Source: Terebella lapidaria (taxonomy: Eukaryota; Annelida; Polychaeta; Terebellida; Terebellidae). From it: a DNA stretch of 64,000 nt. The notes beneath the pieces were generated by a model, which was not told where the DNA came from, did no database searches, and worked only from the letters and a program-made list of their open reading frames with translations. The position numbers were made by a program, and so were the translations under genes. The stretch lies in NCBI GenBank assembly GCA_949152475.1, contig OX424566.1, positions 32,402,423 through 32,466,422 of the forward strand, read 5' to 3'. Positions 43,926 to 54,445 of the stretch are shown one piece after another (position 1 is the first letter of the stretch; every line of letters starts with the position of its first letter).

Positions 43926-45974
43926 ATGACGAGTTCCGAGTGTAGCGTAGACGAAGAGTTCCAGCTGTTTGTTCGCTGTACAATCTGTCTAGACACACTG
44001 ACAGATCCGCGGACGTTACCATGCCTACACACTTTCTGTACCAGCTGTCTGGACCAGCACGTGCGCCTGACTATGACTCTCTCAGTCACTGGCCGCATGA
44101 CGTTCAACTGTCCGGCATGTCGCGAGGAGACGAATTTGCCGCTAGGTGGCGTCGCGAGTTTCCGACGTGACTTCCGTATGGAGCAAGTGCGAGAACTCAT
44201 GAAGTCTCGCGGGAAGAAAATGAATGTTGGAGGGACGTCTTCAAGTCACGTGACGAGTTGTGGGATTTGTTCCGGATCTACTAATGACGATGGAATCGTG
44301 TACCGATGTGAGGACTGCAGGAAGACTTTCTGCCAGTTGTGTTCTCAGATTCACGGACAGATTCCCGTGTTTTCTGGACACACAGTTAGCGAATGTAGTT
44401 CATCTGATGGTAGCACAGGGAATGACACCAAATGTTCCATACATAGGAACGATACCCTGGCTTATATCTGCCAAGATTGCATCAAACCAATCTGTGCCAC
44501 GTGTGTTATGAAATTCCACGGTGATCACAATGTTGTGTCCAAGAATGTCGGGATAAAAGAAATCGTGGACGAGCTGAGTTTCCAGCATAAAGCACTGTTG
44601 ACTCGCAAGTCTCATCTTCGAGACTTCCTGACGCAAGTGAAGCACAGTTATCGCGATATCCGAGAGCTACGAACGAAACTCTCGGATCAAGTGAAGCTCC
44701 GACGACAGGAGGTAGTGGAAAACGTCTACAGACAAGAGCGCGTTCTCCTGGAACAGATACAGGAGCGCTACCTTGAGGAGAGCACCCGGCTCTCGCACAC
44801 ACAGCAACATCTTGACCGTACACTGGCTGAGATGTCCGAGAGTACAGAGAGTACAGCGGAGCTTCTTCAGCACAGTCCAGACATGGACAACCTCAAGGAA
44901 TATGCAGATCTGACGTCAAACCTCGCACGACTGGTGGAAGACAGTCTCGTATTTGACTTCACACCATCCTTTTTGAAGATGTCCTTCAGAGCTCCAATTA
45001 GCGAACCGAAGCTTGGACGGCTGAGCGTGAGTACTCAACAAAATCCTCCCAGTTCAATCGGCCCACTGGATCAGCTCTCCGATGAGAGTGATCCAGAGGA
45101 CAGCGGCATTTCTTCACCTGCTAATTCCCCGAGGCAGCTCAATGCAGAGGAGGGAATTTGGGTCATGGCACCAGTTGTAGCATTTTTATTGGCTCGTCTG
45201 GGACACCTTGGTGCTGGCGGAGGGGAGTTTAACTTACCCAGAGATGTGTGTTTTGTCCCGGACAAGAGCGCCTTTGTCGTATGTGATACAAACAACGAAC
45301 GGCTGCAGGTTTTCGACAAACGAGGCCTGTTGATCAAGGTCATTGCTCAAGGGGAAATACGTCCTTGGGGAGTCACATGCACATCACGTGGTCAATATGT
45401 CATCACTGATAACAAAGATAAGTGCGTGAAAGTTTACAGCCCAGATGGTGTGCTAGTCAGGCAGTTGGCTAGCTTCCTGTGTCCGTGCGGTGTTGCTGTG
45501 ACAACTGAAGATCAAGTTGTTGTCACAGATTTCTTCAGCACATGTGCTTACATCGTCAGTTTGTCTGGAGAGATCATCAAACAAATCAAATACCGCAGCG
45601 GTCAGGACAGGCATGCCTGTGGGCCATCACGTGTTACCGTGACGAACAATGACGTCATCGTCATCTCTGACGTCAGCAATGCCTCCGTGAAAGCTTACAA
45701 CAAGGACGGTCAAACTTTATGGTGTATCGCAGACACTGAATACCTTCTCTCTCCTCAGGGATTGTGTGCGACTGAGAGTGGGATGATTTTACTTGCAGAC
45801 AACGTGAACCACGCCCTGGTACGCCTAAATGAGGACGGGAAGTACCTCGGCATGGTACGCATGCAGGACGCCAGCCTCAAGGAACCAACTGGTGTCACCG
45901 TATCCGGTGACGGATTCTGTGTGATCACCAGGTCAAAAGCTAACGAAGTTAGAATCTACAAGCTGAACAGTTGA
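43926..45974 (+). CDS. TRIM-NHL protein (RING, two B-boxes, coiled coil, NHL repeats), intronless
   Basis: This 682-residue frame encodes a tripartite-motif protein. The RING finger has C18-x2-C21, C33-x-H35, C38-x2-C41 and C62-x2-C65 (CTICLDTLTDPRTLPCLHTF, CPAC), so ubiquitin-ligase activity is expected. B-box 1 is about residues 110-155 (CGICSGS…CEDCRKTFCQLC…H) and B-box 2 about 170-215 (CSIHRNDTLAYICQDCIKPI, C, H-x2-H). A coiled coil follows (about 220-330). A Ser/Pro linker leads to a C-terminal propeller of about 270 residues with NHL-type repeats (FNLPRDVCFVPDKSAFVVCD, RPWGVTCTSRGQYVITD, GPSRVTVTNNDVIVISD, SPQGLCATESGMILLAD, EPTGVTVSGDGFCVI). It has no filamin domain, so it is closer to the TRIM56/TRIM45-like and invertebrate expanded set than to TRIM2/3. 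NHL domains bind RNA or protein. The targets are unknown. The ATG is the first of the frame and lies directly before the RING. Confidence 0.9.
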   Translation: MTSSECSVDEEFQLFVRCTICLDTLTDPRTLPCLHTFCTSCLDQHVRLTMTLSVTGRMTFNCPACREETNLPLGGVASFRRDFRMEQVRELMKSRGKKMNVGGTSSSHVTSCGICSGSTNDDGIVYRCEDCRKTFCQLCSQIHGQIPVFSGHTVSECSSSDGSTGNDTKCSIHRNDTLAYICQDCIKPICATCVMKFHGDHNVVSKNVGIKEIVDELSFQHKALLTRKSHLRDFLTQVKHSYRDIRELRTKLSDQVKLRRQEVVENVYRQERVLLEQIQERYLEESTRLSHTQQHLDRTLAEMSESTESTAELLQHSPDMDNLKEYADLTSNLARLVEDSLVFDFTPSFLKMSFRAPISEPKLGRLSVSTQQNPPSSIGPLDQLSDESDPEDSGISSPANSPRQLNAEEGIWVMAPVVAFLLARLGHLGAGGGEFNLPRDVCFVPDKSAFVVCDTNNERLQVFDKRGLLIKVIAQGEIRPWGVTCTSRGQYVITDNKDKCVKVYSPDGVLVRQLASFLCPCGVAVTTEDQVVVTDFFSTCAYIVSLSGEIIKQIKYRSGQDRHACGPSRVTVTNNDVIVISDVSNASVKAYNKDGQTLWCIADTEYLLSPQGLCATESGMILLADNVNHALVRLNEDGKYLGMVRMQDASLKEPTGVTVSGDGFCVITRSKANEVRIYKLNS

Positions 45975-46782
45975 ATTATCAAAGATGTATTGTTGTAGTA
46001 TATTTATCAAATTTATCGTTGTGCGTTCAAGGAACGAATAGCAATATAGTTATCATGTTGGTTGGTGCTGGTGTTTTATTGTTTGTGTGGTGATGGTTTT
46101 AAGTATGTGCCAAAACAAATATTTATTGATTTTTTATTTATTGAAATAAATGTGGCAAATCTGTCACTGACAATAATTACAATAACTGTCACTATTAGTC
46201 CATAATCGATCTCACTGTCGTGTGGCTGTGCGTGGAGCAACACGGGCCCAGGGTGTCCTGGATAGACCTATCGTAATGCAGTTTTACTGATCAATAAAAC
46301 AGTACACAGCATATATGTAGACAACGTAAGTGAACATAGGTAGGCTCCCCTATAAGAGACGGGCCGAATTCTGAATCACCGTTTAGTGGTCAGCAATCAC
46401 TTGTTTGTTGTGTTTTCAAGTTCTCATGAAATTAAGAGGGACGACCGGGTCTTAAATCACGACTGTTTATTCAATGTTCAGAAGGAAACCCTTGCATACA
46501 ATGATGAATACATTGATTGTCAAAAATGTTTTTAACTGAATCGTTAACGCCCCAAGGGGCCCACTGGATATATCCAAATAATTTTATAATTCCACAAGAG
46601 TATATTTGAAACACATCATTTTCGCTCACAGTCCATTCAAGGAAGCTCACAGTTGCATGATGACGTCAGTAGCCATTGACTGGTCGAGGCTGGCCAGGCC
46701 ATAGACTGTTGTGTGCATGTCTGATTGTCACGGGCGTGTGTCTGCCCGTTCAAATTTTTTATACAGCTCTGAACCCTCCGTA
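45975..46782 (+). terminator. 3' flank of TRIM gene with poly(A) signals
   Basis: AATAAA is at 46145-46150, about 170 nt past the TRIM stop. A second (CAATAAAAC) lies near 46292. No further gene is seen before the palindromic element. Confidence 0.5.
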
Positions 46783-47640
46783 CTACGGAAGCGTAGAAGG
46801 GCCACCCAGGAAATTATTTTTTTTAAATTCCCGACTTAGTAACTCGATAAAATCGACTTAGTATCTCGATAATATCGACTTAGTATCTCGATAATATCGA
46901 CTTAAGAGTGGATCAGGCACAGGAAGATTTATTTTTTTCAAATTCCCGAGTTAGTAAGTCGATAATATCGAGTTAGTAAGTCGATAATATCGAGTTAGTA
47001 TCTCGATAATATCGAGTTAGTAACTCGATAATATCGAGTTAGTATCTCGATAATATCGACTTAGTAACTCGATAATATCGAATTAGTATCTCGACTTAAA
47101 TCACAGCACATGATGTATAGTCTGCTCGTGCAAATACATAATGAGAAAACAAATAAACATTACTATTATGTAATTAATGTAATCGATATTTACATCAGAG
47201 GGGAAAGTTTTCATTTTAGATATCATTTATTTCAATGTTCACACGTGGACATATACGCCAATTGACACAGTCGTTAATGGTTACCCACGTACATTATACA
47301 TACATGTACACATGGGCCGGACAACCCTAAAATATTAAGTCGATATTATCGAGTTACTAAGTCGATATTATCGAGTTACTAAGTCGATATTATCGAGATA
47401 CTAACTCGATATTATCGAGATACTAAGTCGATATTATCGAGTTACTAAATCGGGAATTTAAAAAAATAAATCTCCTTCCTGTGCCTGTTCCACACTAAGT
47501 CGATATTATCGAGATACTAACTCGATATTATCGAGTTATAAGTCGATATTATCGAGATACTAAGTCGATATTATCGAGTTACTAAGTCGGGAATTTGAAA
47601 AAAATAATTTTCCTGGGTGGCCCTTCTACGCTTCCGTACT
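46783..47640. mobile_element. Palindromic element of inverted 20-bp satellite arrays
   Basis: The ends are TACGGAAGCGTAGAAGGGCC (from about 46784) and its inverse, with GTAC near both flanks. Next inside come CACCCAGGAAA, a T-run and ATTCCCGA. Then comes an array of about 20-bp units of the form TTAGTAnCTCGATAATATCG (about a dozen from 46845 to 47090). A 240-bp spacer (47098-47330) follows, and then the same array inverted (ACTAAGTCGATATTATCGAG…, 47337-47590). A shared second landmark, GAnCAGGCACAGGAAG, interrupts each array. Non-coding. The whole would form a very long stem. Confidence 0.85.
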
Positions 47641-48626
47641 GTACATATCGGTTGGTTGTGGAATGCATCAAGTCATATAACAAATCCAGACACTGGTTCG
47701 TATCCAGTCTTACGTTGCGCCTGTTATAATTGCTACACAACACCCCTCCCCTGAGGTGATGTCCTCATCGTTTACCCTTCCCCAATCCTACGTCTCGATC
47801 GAAAATTCTAGTACAAATAGGAGCTGGAGTAAATATAAAGTAATCTATACCAGGCAGATTGTAGACATATTACCGTTATTGCGCAATATGATCGCAATTC
47901 TTGAAAAATGGCTGAGTGTTCCATATCGCTGTCAATCTCCAGCACTTGTCACGACTTTACACTGCATTTATCAAACACAGCAGCATTTTCGTACCATCGG
48001 ACTGGAAGATGAGAAACGGTTGATATTTCATGGTTACTGATATGGAAGTTTCACTTTTAGTTATGTAATAAAGTAGTTTAACTAAGTGGACAATACAGGA
48101 ACTATTGTTGAATAGGAAGTGCATCAGATTTGGGAGTATTTTATTATGATTGGATATATTCTTTAATAATAATATGCACATTCACAAAATATGATTGCAC
48201 AGTTTCAGTGTTCGACAACAAGTGATGCTTTAAATATTATCAGCACAAAACAAACAATATTATTACGTCATTCCTACAATCCAAATTTTGGTCCACTGTA
48301 CACATGAGGACATATTGTAGATTATATCGCCATATAAGGTACACATTTTGAGCAATCAAATGTGAATACACAGCATTCAGATAAAATTGATTCAGTGTTA
48401 GTATTCGGTAAGTGAAATGACACTGTATATATCTCGATGTTTTTTTATCTTTTTTCTGCTGCGACAGCTGTGTATTCTTGGAATGAGTCACGCAACAAAG
48501 AGACAAACAGGACGGATGGTGCACCATGTCACTCATTGACAATCAATAACAGTTACTTCATTTTTGCATGGCATGTTCGGTGAAACACTAGTTGTGAATC
48601 GGAATTCATCCACACAAGATTGATTT
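47641..48626. other. Intergenic stretch between palindrome and FGD-like 3' UTR
   Basis: A 94-codon plus-strand frame (47756-48040) has no domain and no homolog that I recognise. I do not call it a gene. On the minus strand AATAAA at 48627-48632 is a plausible end of the FGD-like transcript, about 120 nt past its stop codon. Confidence 0.4.
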
Positions 48627-48750
48627 TTTATTATAGTGCGACAAAAAGACACGTCAATACCACAAATCCTCACACCCTTCTGAGAACACAGTTAAATGCT
48701 ACTGTATAATGTTAGTCACTAATCCGTCGTGTATTATGCAGACACTTCAC

Positions 48751-51700
48751 TCAGGTCTCACTCTCTTCAGCCCCGTAGGCTTGGCTTCTGTGTAGATTCA
48801 CCCTCTCCGTCTCCTGGCTGCTACGTTTTATATTGCGACGTATGCTAACATTTCGCGTCAGTTCTGGCAACGTTTCGCGGCCACGTAGGAAACAATTGTC
48901 ACAGACACGTGCCACATCATTGTTCATGTATGGCAGCGCCATCTTTTGGCTAGAACACTTGTTACAAACCACCTGGGAAGAAGAAAAATACATCATCAGA
49001 GTAATGGGAGCCAACATAATTCAAATGAGTTTTAGTTTAACAGCCTAAACCTGCCTACAGTGGTAAATGCTACTAAACAGCTACATTGGTGCCGTGACCA
49101 GGATGATTTTGTTTGCTGTCACTGAGTTAGTACAGCGATATATGTTTCTATGATACTCACAATTCCACATCCCCTGCAGTGGTGTCTATAGCGGACAAGC
49201 TTTTTGAACTTTAGGCTACAGACCATACAGCCTGATGCGCTCTCGTCACTGACCCACGTCGGTGCGCGACTGAACTTCGCACAATTTCCCGACGGAGCCT
49301 TTGCAAGAAATACCATACAAGATATTGTGCAATATATAGTTTTGTCAAAAACATGTAGTATTTTTCGTCTCATGTAATAAATAGAACAACTTATTTCGTC
49401 ATCACCAACTTATTTTGAAACAGATATTCCAATTTCATCATCCAGTCAACCTATTTACACAAGTGAGCTAAAGATCACGTACAACGACATCATGAATTTT
49501 CCGCTTGTCACTTAGTGTCCGGATTCTGTGCCCGAGTTGTACTGTGATAGCATACAGAAGCATCTGACAAAAGATAACACGATATGACACAGTGTGAGCA
49601 GGGAACAAATGGCGAAATGTTCAAATATCCTCACTTTATTTTTCACAACTATTTTGTTACCAATTATACACACCTCTTCCCAATCTTCTTTGATACTGCT
49701 ATCTCTGTCAGAATATACAAATATAAGCTTTCAGTATGAACATCATAATTTCTATTGTAATAAAAATCATAGAAGAATTTTTCAGTGACAACCGTCATAT
49801 TCTCAGTTGTGTTAATAGCTAGGCACAACTAGAGTAACAAAACTAGCACTGACTGGAATACTAGAGAGACGATCTTCTCCCGTCCTTTGAGCAGCATGCA
49901 GACCTCTGCTGAGTATCCTGCTTCCATCAGGTCATCTGCCTGCCGGATCTGTGCACATAACCAGTCTTAGGAGGGTAGAAAGAGCGGGGTGGAGCTCTTG
50001 AAGGTTCGGACACAATACTTTTTTCTTGAAGGTGTGGACGAAAATGTGACTCGTGACACTGGGGGATCATTGATATGATCAAAGAATGATTTCCAACTCT
50101 GGAAGGCTCGGACAAAATATTTCAACTCTTCAGGGTGTTTACAACAGTGTTTGTGACTCTTGAATTTATGATCAAAGAATGATTTCCCATCCTTGAAGGT
50201 TCAGAAAAAAAATATTTCATATGTTTGAGGTGTGGACAACAGTGTTTGTTACTCTAAATTGTATCATCTAAGAATGATTTCCAGTTCTTGAAGGATTCGA
50301 CGAAATGTCTCCAACTCTTGACAGTATGGGTAAATTGTGGTAACTCGCCAGAGTATGGAAGGAATTTCGTCAGCGCATAAATGTATGAACCACGCATACA
50401 TTTTATTTGTAGTAAAATTACTTATGATGCATCTAATGATCAATTACCAATTAATGATGTCCAATCAATCATCAAGAGACGATACATACCCGAAGCTCGG
50501 ACGCGTCCAACTGGAGGTTGATCGAGTATTTTCCATTCAGTTTTTTCGAACATATCAAAATGAAATCCGAAAACTGCGTAGTATAAAATATATTGGAAAT
50601 AAGCATATTATGTGGCTTTAATGTACTGAATGAATGAAATCAATGATATCATGTTTTATTGCAAGAAGTAAAAGTATATTTGTACGATAAAAATACAAGC
50701 ACATCAAGATGAGACAACGAACGTCAGAGAATTACCAGGGATTTTTTCTCTCATCGGGATTATAAAAGTAAAAACAAAATAATCACCAGGAAGATGTATC
50801 TTTGGTGCAAGGAGCGTCTGCTGCCTCTGATGGTGACCTCTGTGACTCCACCCTCCTTCAGTAACTTGGAGGTCGGGTTCAGAACCGAGAGGACGTCATC
50901 TAAACGATCCTGTACCTTCTGGAAGTCCCCCAGCACCTCCTATAGACACACGGGGGAAATAAACAGTGACTGTCAATTAACTGCATGATCGGAGTGAGAT
51001 GACGGTAATAGAATAGCAGTCATTATAATACGAGTTTCACTCTATTTTCGAGAGGCACACGCTTCTTCAATACATGTAGGAGGTGTACTCCAATACAAAA
51101 CTACGCCATTAATGCACTTCTAAGTAGACGTGTAAGTCTTGAACACCAGTGACTACACCTCACCTTAGCACTAAGAAGTTGCTGGCATTCCCGAATCTGT
51201 CGGTCTATCGTTTCTATCACATCTGCGATACCAATATAATCAAATTCATAACAAGAATGCATTGTGATATGTATATGCCATCAAAATAGTAGATTGGCTA
51301 TCAGTATGTTTCACCATAAAGGTTTCAAAAGATTTTTACCGCTCTGGCCTCATAATATATTATACTACATGTGTGTCGTGAAAATATCTGGTCAAATATT
51401 GTTTAGGAGCTCAATAAACTGGAGTTTGTTTAGGGTATGGGGTTCAGCAGACTGATATATTCACCCTTCAATGGTTCGAGTTCTTCATCGACTGGTCTCA
51501 AAGACCTCGCATAAGCTGGAAAATCAAACAGATTAGTCAGGTTGTTTGCATCAGTTACACATGTATGCCTATATAGGTCATTGTACTGAATTCAGCGCGG
51601 TGAGGGTAGTCATTTAGTGTATATTTGTGCTCGATTTTCGACCAGGGAAATCAACGATATTCACCTTCCAGGAGAAGTTTGTACCGAGCTATTCTCTGTA

Positions 51701-53135
51701 CCGGTTCCAACATCAAGTTTTCCAGGCTCAGCTTACGGAATTCACCTTTTTTCTAAATCAGAAAAAAGTCCCTTTCAGTTCAAGTGCATGGGATATGTGT
51801 TTTGTAAGATCGTATCGTGACCACGCAATCATTTAACATAGCCTACTTAAGATCAAGGAACAGATAATTCGAGTATACACTTAACATTCACAACAACTCT
51901 GCAGCCCAATATTTCCCAGTGATATAGGGGGAAATTACCACTTCGTCCAATATCATCACTGGGCGTGGGTGCTTTTCGTGGCCTCAAGCATACGTCGAGA
52001 ACTCTTAAAGATTTTCTTAGATGAAGGCATATCATCGTGATGAATTTGTTGAGTGCATGGGATGCCACCAATTTGGATATTATATGTCACATGCCGATGG
52101 GCTTAAGTGTCATTAGTAATTACTAAAACATTATATTATTATTTCGTTTTTGAATAAAAACTCGAGTTGTGCAGATATCACGCGACATGACCGGTACATT
52201 CTTTTACATGATAAAAATAACTATCCACACCTCGATATTCTTGATGAAGTTGGCGAAATCTTCCGAAGATTTCTTGTGTTTTTGAATCAGGGTGACGGCC
52301 TCGGCAAACATTGAGGCATACTGTTTGTAGATGGCAAGGAAAGGTATGTACTTCTTCCAAATGTCGACTACCACGGGTGTACAGGTCCTAAAGCGAGGCA
52401 GATTCAACATGAGGTTATTTTTAACATTCAAAATGTCAATGAAAAGGTCAGTGAGTAAGAAATGTTGTAAACGTTTGCTTAGGTGTAGAATGATGTGTAT
52501 TGAACGAATATAAATAAACTCATGTCATTTTTGAGACATATTTTTCAACACAACCTTAAATATAATAAGGTGAAGCTCATATTGATGAGCTTATTTTCTT
52601 CAAGAAAAAAAAATGCTCACCAATGCTCGAGTCGGTTCCTGATACTCGGGAGAATATTCTCAGCGTGAAGTCGGAAAAGGACTTCCATACTGGGGAACAT
52701 TTGGTTGTGCTGGTTGCTTGGGTACATCGCTTTTATCATGTTAGCGCCTTCCAGCTGAAAACTCGTCTGGAAAAAAAACATCATGCATGGTTCTATGTTA
52801 CTTTTGTTTGTTTTTTCAAAAATCTTGCGAATCTGACCGAGTTCAGAAAAAAAATGAATCGATTATCTACATAACAAGCAGAGCTGCTTCGCACGAAATA
52901 ATATAGCAAGTTTTCACTGATTGATTGAAAAATCAAAACTTTGATATCGAAATTGACTCATGCATTGTGTGTAGCTATGGAGTTAGCTGGACAGTATATG
53001 TCTATACATGCATGTGGCGATGATGCAGACCCTGAGCAGTACAAAGAGTCGGTCGATGTAAGCGCTCTCCGAACTCGCGATCTCCTCCATGACCCGCCTC
53101 CTCTTCACCATCAGGCGTGCCTCCAACTCCGCATC
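48751..53135 (-). CDS. FGD-like RhoGEF-PH-FYVE protein, 11 exons, 5' end outside window
   Basis: Exons in transcript order: 53135-53031, 52766-52621, 52387-52231, 51752-51665, 51515-51465, 51222-51164, 50939-50787, 49948-49862, 49563-49483, 49298-49161, 48972-48751. All have AG/GT borders and continuous phase. The product begins inside a DH (RhoGEF) domain: KRRRVMEEIASSESAYIDRL, TSFQLEGANM…RLHAENILPSI, then WKKYIPFLAIYKQYASMFAE and the signature LENLMLEPVQRIARYKLLLE. A PH domain starts at KLLKEGGVTEVTIRG…RYIFL and includes MLLYAITVQLGHRIRTLSDK. A FYVE zinc finger follows: WVSDESASGCMVC, RYRHHCRGCG and, after the last intron, VVCNKCS…RVCDNC. The tail is Ser/Arg-rich. DH-PH modules activate Rho-family GTPases such as Cdc42, and FYVE fingers bind phosphatidylinositol 3-phosphate on endosomes. 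FGD1-6 are the closest animal family I can name. The second PH of FGDs is absent. The 49948-49862 exon breaks the expected PH order (see findings). Upstream exons are expected beyond the Gypsy insertion. Confidence 0.8.
49084..49104 (+). repeat. Orphan LTR/primer-binding-site junction relic
   Basis: The word TGGTGCCGTGACCAGGAT (49087-49104), preceded by TACAT, is identical to the primer-binding site and LTR boundary of the Gypsy element (63700-63717, reverse strand). It lies in the 188-bp intron between the two FYVE exons, with no ORF or LTR recognised around it. It is best read as the remnant of an older element of the same priming class. Confidence 0.6.
49990..50350 (-). repeat. Diverged tandem repeat of about 105 bp, three to four units
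   Basis: AAGAATGATTTCC, TTGAAGGnTcGGACAAAATA and TGTTTGTGACTCTTGAA-like words recur at a spacing of about 80-110 bp. The array lies in an intron of the FGD-like gene. Units are only about 75-80% alike, so it is old. Confidence 0.65.
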
Positions 53136-53158
53136 CTGCACAGCAATAACAGCATTTA

Positions 53159-53445
53159 TACTCTGATTTGTCTAACTTCTCTAGACTGTTTTTTGACGAT
53201 ATTTTGCGATGCTAAATGGTATCGTTCTATAACTTGGCATACTTGATCTGGGAGTCAAACGGCTTTTTTTTTTTACCGAATTTCAGACTTCTATCGCGAA
53301 AATTGAAAAAGTTTGAAATCTACCCGAATGTTAAATTTAGCTCTGTCATTTAATTTCTGGGTCTATAAGTTATGGAACGATACCATTCAGCATCGCAAAA
53401 TTATCAGCGAAGAAACAGTGTAAACGATTTAGAAAAGTCAGAGTA
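53159..53445. mobile_element. Palindromic MITE, family P, copy C (short form)
   Basis: It begins TACTCTGATTTGTCTAACTT and ends with the inverse (…AAAAGTCAGAGTA). The two arms are nearly adjacent: the spacer seen in copies A and B is missing. It lies in the FGD-like intron with its left end only 23 nt from the 3' splice site of the exon at 53135. The rest of the interval to 53584 is featureless. Confidence 0.82.
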
Positions 53446-53584
53446 CAGTTGTCAGTAGTTTTGCAAATCATGTGTATGAATTTGATGTAAAACTACAAAA
53501 TATCTTTATACTGAGGAAATATAATGATCTGCAGTAATCAGATATTATAAATGTAAGCATCCTAAAGAGACGAAAATACGTATA

Positions 53585-53869
53585 TGTAAAGTTCGGCGCC
53601 CGCTACAGGGCGCCGCTCTCTACGGTAACAACTACAACCAGGTAACAGCACCTCCGGATCGGATCCAGAACATGCGGAGCGGGTCCCGCACATCCGGAGC
53701 GGGTCCCGCACATCCGGAACGGGTTCCGGAACGAGTCCCGCACATCCGGAACGGGACTCCGCACATCCGGAACGGGCCCCGCATATCCGGAACGGGTCCG
53801 GCCGTTATACATCACAACATAACACATATCATCATCATCATCATCTTATCTACAACATGCACATTATAC
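53585..53869 (-). repeat. Gypsy 3' LTR (demonstrable part)
   Basis: It starts (plus strand) TGTAAAGTTCGGCGCC and is matched by 63719-64000. Its inner end cannot be fixed, because the other copy is cut by the window edge. Polypurine-tract-like AAGAAGGGGG (reverse strand) occurs at about 54447-54457 and about 56369-56379. The LTR may therefore be about 0.86 kb or about 2.8 kb. A short stem (GGCGCCC / GGGCGCC) lies at 53593-53611. Confidence 0.88.
53660..53805 (-). repeat. Minisatellite in the Gypsy LTR
   Basis: Six to seven imperfect copies of CGCACATCCGGAACGGG(T/A)C occur in tandem, followed by an (ATC)n run at 53829-53845. The same array stands at 63794-63940 in the other LTR, with one fewer ATC. 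Confidence 0.85.
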
Positions 53870-54445
53870 ATTCGTTATGGTAATGTAGCCGTGTGTAGAG
53901 TCCGAGGAGCCATGGAGCGGCTCCACGGAGCACGTACACGTGGGCATGTTGCTGGCCGGTCTCGCCGAAGGCACTGTCACAGAGATAGAACTCTGCACCA
54001 GCCCGACGGTCTGCCAGAGCCTCCGTCACCTCGTCCCGGGAAAGGGGAGAACTGGCGATCCACAGGGCTTGCGCCCCCGAGTCAGCAGCTCGTCTCCCCC
54101 AGCCCGGGCCCCCCAATGGAATCTGTCCCTAGGGCCCCCACGGGCCTCTACTCGAAAGACAGGGACGCAAAGCACATGGCGCGCTCTGCGTGCTGCCTCT
54201 CCGCTCTCTCTCGGACAGACTCCTCGATCGAGCGTTTCCCAGTGTATATATAATACACCAGAAAGCCGAGCCAGCACGCGCAGCGTATACAAACCATTGT
54301 TATAGTTTACTGGAGTGTACACAATCACGAGCGTCGCCAAGCGACGCACACTCGAACCGAGTAGGCCAAGACAGAAAAGGACGTATAAATGAGTTATGTG
54401 TTTACACAGTCACCTGCCGTGAACTTAGGGCAAAATCGCCACATT

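Noticed and set aside
47756-48040. 94-codon plus-strand frame
   Set aside because: No domain or family resemblance. A chance frame of this length is expected in 64 kb.
49087-49104. tRNA-His gene end
   Set aside because: The match includes the complement of CCA, which nuclear tRNA genes do not encode. No anticodon arm or A/B box is found next to it.
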